Shown piece after piece: positions 18,278-22,732 of a DNA stretch of 22,732 nt (position 1 is its first letter; each line of letters starts with the position of its first letter). A program made the translations under genes and the position numbers. The stretch is from Paramacrobiotus richtersi (Eukaryota; Tardigrada; Eutardigrada; Parachela; Macrobiotidae). Under the pieces are notes generated by a model, which made no database searches, had not been told where the DNA came from, and saw only the letters and a list, made by a program, of their open reading frames with translations. Location of the stretch: NCBI GenBank assembly GCA_034698045.1, contig JAQGAU010000909.1:1-22732 (forward strand), given 5' to 3'.

Positions 18278-20850
18278 TTATCCCGCACGGCCTTTCACCC
18301 TGTACCATTGGCCATTGTATCTGTTTCGGATACTTATTCCCGACAGATTTGTAACCCCATTGCTTTCCCCTTCATCAGCGGTGGAATACTTCTGACCATT
18401 TCCACTGTTGTACCAAACCAAGCTTAAGCCATTCCAACCCTGTAGCTTATCCTCAGCTACTCTTCCGTCCAACCATTCACCTGACATGTCCTTTTCCATT
18501 TCTTCCTGTTCTATCCAACCTTCGTACAAATTTTGTGGAGTGGTTAAAAAATATTCCTGTGTACCTACCCGGAGTACACGCATCTGGTTGTACCAGTCCA
18601 TGCGGATCTCACGTAACCCGTTTTTCAGGTAAGATACGCGATCACTTCCCGGCGTACGCAGTTCCGCAAAAAAATGTAGAAAACGGCCGACGAACGTGTC
18701 TGGCGTATCTTTGTCGATGAATACGCGTTTAAACATTGCGTCCATTAATTTTTCTTTATCCTTTTCAACCGAAAAGTAGGCTTCAGCATTTGCAGCCACT
18801 CTTCCCAACTTTTATCCTTATTTCTGGATACATGTCATTATACCAGGTATACGCCGTATCTGTGAGTGACGACGGTAATCCGGTTTCGATCATTTCTTCG
18901 TCATCCTATTTATTTATAGGTGCACAACGGCTTACATCTTCGATGTATCGCTCTACTTTGCCAGAGCTTACCGTACCATCGTACTTTTCGGGATACGTCT
19001 CCTTTTCTCCACTTGGTTTCTTTGCAGTTGTTTCGACAAATTTCAGCAGCTGTAATGTAGATGGATGCTGTTGCTTTTGAAAATCAAGCAACTGTACCAT
19101 TGCATCTGCCAGTCTGGCAATGTCAGCCGATCCGGCACAGGAGACTGACGACATGGGCGGTGACACATTTTGCATTTGCATTTCTACCGAGCTATACAAA
19201 TTTTTATTTCCCCGATATACACTATACAGTCTGTAATTCAGGTCTGTAATGCCTTTCCACCACAACTTCGTTTGACCTGAAAGCCACTTCCTTCGCTTCC
19301 AGTTTCCGGTTCTCTTTTGTGACGGTTTTCTGATCTGCCACAATTGTTTCTTTAGATCGATTACCTTGCTCTGGTTGCTTTCCTGACAGCCGTGTTTTCT
19401 TTCATTTTCAATTATTCGCTTATCTTGATCAAGCTTACCACGTTCAGCAGTGAGCTCGGCCTTCTCTTTTCGCAATTGTTATTTGGCATTTTCCCATTTA
19501 TCCTTTTCCTTTTGAACATCATGATCAAGCTGAGCTCTTTCCCTGTCGAGCTGTGACCATGCATTTTCCAGCATCCTTTTATCCTTTTGCCTGCTGTCCA
19601 GTTCTTTTTGCAGTGCAAATTTATCTGCAGCTGCATTCCCCTTTTGTTGTACCTCACCGCGCCACTTACTCATTCGGCATGGCAAAATCTGATAATGCTG
19701 TAATCTCCTTTGCCATGTCCTTATGTGTCTCTGCTAAAGCAATATTTCGTTGCTTCAAGTCTTCATTTTCAGGTTCCAGTGTTTCTTCTTTCTGCTCGAA
19801 CTCATTGTTCCTTTGGTTCAGCAGATCGCTTGAGCTTTTTAAATCTTCCTGTAACGGCACTGTTTCATTGCATGCCTTTGTTACTTCAGGTTGCAAGCAA
19901 TGATTATCATCGATGGCATCATCGTCATGCTGCACAAGCTTAGCATGCGTGCTTTTCAGCTTTTCATTCGAAGCGAACAACTTGCCGTACCGTTTATGCA
20001 AGTCTCGTGCCAACTTTGCCATTTCGTGGGCTTTCGCACGTAGAACATCTGGATCTACAATGAGATCGTAATCGTCATTGAAATCTAACTTTTTTCTGGA
20101 CGTAAATTTGTGTTGTACAACGTTTCATTTGCATCTGATTTAAAGGCACTTGTCGTAGGCCTTCGCCTTTTATTTTCGTTGATTCCGAAATCAACAACAG
20201 CGCCGTTTTATGACACTGGATCTGCATCGAAATATCGTTCAGTATCCCTATTACTTTCGCGATTTTCTTGGTCTTCTTTATAATCTGCCTTATCTTTGAC
20301 GATCATTGTACCATTGAGGAGTGAATCCATGCTTTCATTCATTTCCTGTTGCTCTGCGGCCTAATCGTGCTGTGAGATCACTCCAGTATCTACATTTTCA
20401 CCAGTCTGCTCCGCCTGCTTAGGGGCAGTTGCTGCTGCGTCCCCAGATTCATTGGGAGACTTTATCACCAATACCATCCGTCTTCCTCCTTTCTTTTTTT
20501 CCTTCTGCCTGAAGCTCATCAGCTACCTTTCTGAATTGCTGCTATCTTAAGTTTAGCCTATATCGCTGGGGCTGTTCAGGCAGCCCTTCGTACACACGAT
20601 ACCCGTATGGGGCTTTAGCCTTCGGCTCGCTACGATTCGCGTTCCATGCTTGGCTAAACAAGCCACCTTGAGGTACTTGAACCTTAAACCTTTGCCTCAG
20701 TTCTTCCCAGTCAACATCAGGACCAATACGCCATTCTTCCCCTAGTACCGGACTACTTGTGCCTTGCTCCAGCACTTCATCCGTACTTCTCTTTCCATCT
20801 GCAGACATAGACACTTCTGCATCCATGCCCTTACCCCATTCCTTTTCCAT
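18278..20850 (-). pseudogene. coiled-coil Gag of an LTR-type retrotransposon, decayed
   Basis: The frame starts at ATG 20850 (MEKEWGKGMDAEVSMSADGK). After an acidic region with stops comes a long charged heptad-rich coiled coil (about 20022-19412, pieces such as LQEDLKSSSDLLNQRNNEFE and LDRERAQLDHDVQKEKDKW). Then follow KYDGTVSSGKVERYIEDV, LTDTAYTWYNDMYP (about 18834-18870), SWEEWLQMLKPTFR in another frame, and FVGRFLHFFAELRTPG...YLKNGLREI (about 18690-18600). TAYTWY, W-x-x-W/L-x-x-F and the closing F-L-x-G-L fit the Retrotrans_gag capsid domain of Ty3/gypsy-type elements. Gag builds the particle that packages element RNA. Frame changes near 19675 and 18820, and stops at about 20540, 20362, 20208, 19478 and 18906, show decay. 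No CCHC knuckle or pol follows, and LTRs were not identified. Confidence 0.65.
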
Positions 20851-20854
20851 AGAG

Positions 20855-21610
20855 ATATTTATCAGTTCTCACTGATTGAGACAGTCGCTTCACTGCGCAA
20901 CGTGTCTCAGGTCAGGCTAGGCACTGCACCTTTCAGGTTTACAGTTGACCTTAAGCCTGACGCCAGGGGTGGCTCCCTACGCTTGGCACACCAGCACCAC
21001 TTGACGATGACCTCGTGACGCTACTCTGTCTTCGCACTGGAGGGCAACGGCCCCTCACTGGTAGTAACAATAAGCTTATGCGTCTGCCTTTCCAGGCACC
21101 ACTTTCACTTGCCAAACAATTTTTTGCACACAGCACCAGCTGAAATGTGCTAAATTTAAACAAACGGTTCTTTTGCCGCGGGCGTGTCTAACACACCTAT
21201 TAAAGAGAGCGCGAGTACGACCTGTGAACAACAGTAAATACACACTTGTCCCCGTGTTGTCCGTCAATTCTCTGCCACAGTACCATATGCCAGTTTTCCA
21301 TACACCATTCACCATACCCGTTTATTCCAGTTAGCAAATAAACAGAATACGCATACTCTCCTCATCTAAGGAGAATGCACTACGAATCCTTGACCTCCTG
21401 TTGAACCCAGTGAACTACGTTATATGCTCTACGCCAACTTTTCCCTGCCAGATTCGTTAGAATTCCCAGGTAAAAGTCAGCAAAGAACACAAGGAAGTCC
21501 CCACTCACCACCTCCACGCGGTGACCTGCTGTAAAATGGATCCTTTGGATGGTCCAGAGCGAAATCGTCCAAAGCGTAGAGACGATCGAGGGTTAAATAC
21601 CGGTGGGCGC
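20855..21610. other. region upstream of the gag start; no gene seen
   Basis: On the minus strand this would be leader and 5' LTR of the gag element. I looked for a matching copy near 17100-18200 and saw none by eye. Short frames at 20951-21315 have no recognisable content. Confidence 0.4.
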
Positions 21611-21613
21611 CAT

Positions 21614-21770
21614 GACGCGGAAATCAAATCCTACAGGAAAAGGGATCCACTTCCAGACTTAGCTAAGCCAAGTTGAGCTACTCGTCTCTACACGAAATCT
21701 AAGCCTGACATTTGATCTATCGCTAGCGCTATGTGATAGACGAACCACCCAAACTACCAGAAGAGTTTAA
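21614..21770 (+). repeat. second copy of the LINE 3' segment
   Basis: It matches 16932-17095 in direct orientation. Shared blocks are GACGCGGAAA, AGGAAAAGGGATCCACTTCC, CTCTACACGAAATC, GCTATGTGATA and AGAGTTTAA, with scattered substitutions and small indels. In the first copy the segment continues the reverse transcriptase frame (DAETKS...RKRDPLPDLAK). This is therefore most simply a 5'-truncated fragment of the same LINE family. Confidence 0.8.
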
Positions 21771-21774
21771 GAGC

Positions 21775-22458
21775 ATATGATACCGTTGCTGGCATATATG
21801 CGACCGTTTTCGGAAACGGCATCATTAAATAGTACACCTCTTTTTTCACACATATCCGATAATCTCACAATTGTTTGCTGCGTCTGATGAATAAAAAAAT
21901 GCGGTACAACAGTGGAACAATATGCTTTTTCGTGGCTGTCAGCTCAGCTAGTTTAAATTCCCCCATTTTGCTGTCGATGTGCTGCACTGAATAGAACTAT
22001 GTCCTGGTTGACCGCTATGTGAGATTGCTCTATGCCAGATAAGCGGCCTGCATCAGAGCAAACATCGTAAATGTACAAAAAGCGCCGCCTGCCCAGTGTC
22101 CGTTTCGCGCTTTTCTCAGTGCCCGGGTTGCTTGGGCCACTATCGCCGACACTGAGCTGTTTGTCGATTCTTCTCTGGTCGCCTAACTTTAGCCTGCGTT
22201 TCCCAACAATGCAATGAACCGACTTAAAAAATCATCGAAAAATATTAATAAAGATTCGAAAATTTTGAAAAAATGCTTATAATACAGAACTTCATTTGCA
22301 AACAATTATAGCTTGCCGTTTACCTCATTTTACGTACTGCATTGCTTTACAATCGTTATATCGACTTCCGGTGCTCAAAAAACAGGTTTGCTTACGCATT
22401 ACAAATAATTCTCCAAAAATCGCAATCATAGTTACTGCAGATAATACCATCCTACATA
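21775..22458. other. no supported gene
   Basis: Mixed sequence with a minus frame at 22325-22513 lacking recognisable content. Part may be the unique 3' tail of the LINE fragment. Confidence 0.4.
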
Positions 22459-22460
22459 CT

Positions 22461-22732
22461 AGGTAATCGCACTCCGCTGCGCTAGCGATGATGACCGAAG
22501 CGAACGGAGACAATTTATAGCAACAATTTGCAAATTAACACATAGCGAAACTGAAACAGACGGGCCTGTCGGAGTCCCTTTTCTTTAGTTCCAAAAGGAA
22601 GGGGCTCAGAGAGGCCCGTCTGTTTAGTCTCACTAGGCTATAGCCTATTGCGCACGCAGGTTTTGTCTGCAGCTAAGCAGACAAAAGAATCTTTTGTTCT
22701 AAAAAATGTGCTCTTATTTCGCTTATATCTCG
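22461..22732 (+). repeat. dispersed repeat, copy 2, cut by the window edge
   Basis: It matches 4819-5275 from CTAGGTAATCGCACTCCG to the last bases shown. It contains a perfect 14-bp inverted repeat, AAACAGACGGGCCT at 22554-22567 with its inverse at 22612-22625, around a 44-nt interior that includes CCCTTTTC and AAAAGGAAGGGG. Copy 1 keeps only part of this structure. Confidence 0.75.

Noticed and set aside
16932-21770. Direct repeats at 16932-17095 and 21614-21770 flanking the gag looked like LTRs
   Set aside because: The left copy continues in frame from the LINE reverse transcriptase, lacks TG...CA type ends, and is too short and too diverged. It is better explained as two LINE 3' fragments.
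1-22732. CRISPR array, bacterial operon or tRNA/rRNA genes
   Set aside because: Repeats are not regularly spaced with unique spacers, frames are exon-like with GT..AG borders, and no cloverleaf or rRNA core sequence was recognised by eye.

Overview
The window looks like nuclear DNA of an invertebrate animal rather than a prokaryote. Reading frames are short and broken, and they make sense only as exons with GT..AG borders and matching phases. Remnants of at least four eukaryotic transposon types (MULE, tyrosine-recombinase-type retroelement gag, LINE, LTR-type gag) are interleaved with foldback elements and minisatellites. One spliced gene resembles the Ly6/uPAR family. I cannot name the species. 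No rRNA, tRNA, CRISPR array or bacterial operon was recognised.

Layout. 1-4.8 kb: an 86-bp tandem repeat, GC-rich hairpins, a 1.6-kb nested inverted-repeat element (1305-2908), a possible small membrane-protein ORF and a CTTTGCC-rich tract. 4.8-5.3 kb: copy 1 of a dispersed repeat whose second copy enters at the right edge. 5.8-7.2 kb (minus): a decayed Mutator-like (MULE) transposase with SWIM finger, carrying a 47-nt perfect palindrome. 7.9-8.5 kb (minus): a small three-exon gene model of unknown function. 8.7-9.3 kb: A-rich repeats and CG-rich hairpins. 9.6-14.1 kb (plus): two exons of a Ly6/uPAR-like protein around a 3.8-kb intron. That intron holds, on the minus strand, a 262-codon exon of unknown function and a decayed retroelement gag. 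The gag is split by a 523-bp element with about 157-bp terminal inverted repeats and TTAA target duplications.

14.2-16 kb: weak exon candidates and a 74-bp minisatellite. 16.1-17.1 kb (plus): a LINE reverse transcriptase pseudogene with a destroyed YADD motif. 18.3-20.9 kb (minus): a decayed LTR-retrotransposon-type Gag with a long coiled coil and no recognisable pol. 21.6-21.8 kb: a second copy of the LINE 3' part. 22.46 kb to the end: copy 2 of the dispersed repeat.

The only host genes I can support are the Ly6-like gene and, less surely, the two minus-strand models at 7.9-8.5 and 10.3-11.0 kb. The rest is mostly a graveyard of nested elements. I did not find a clear new biological system. 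The best leads are the nested foldbacks, the TTAA element inside the gag, the in-phase A AAA AAG slip site, the gag-only coiled-coil element and the unassigned spliced genes.
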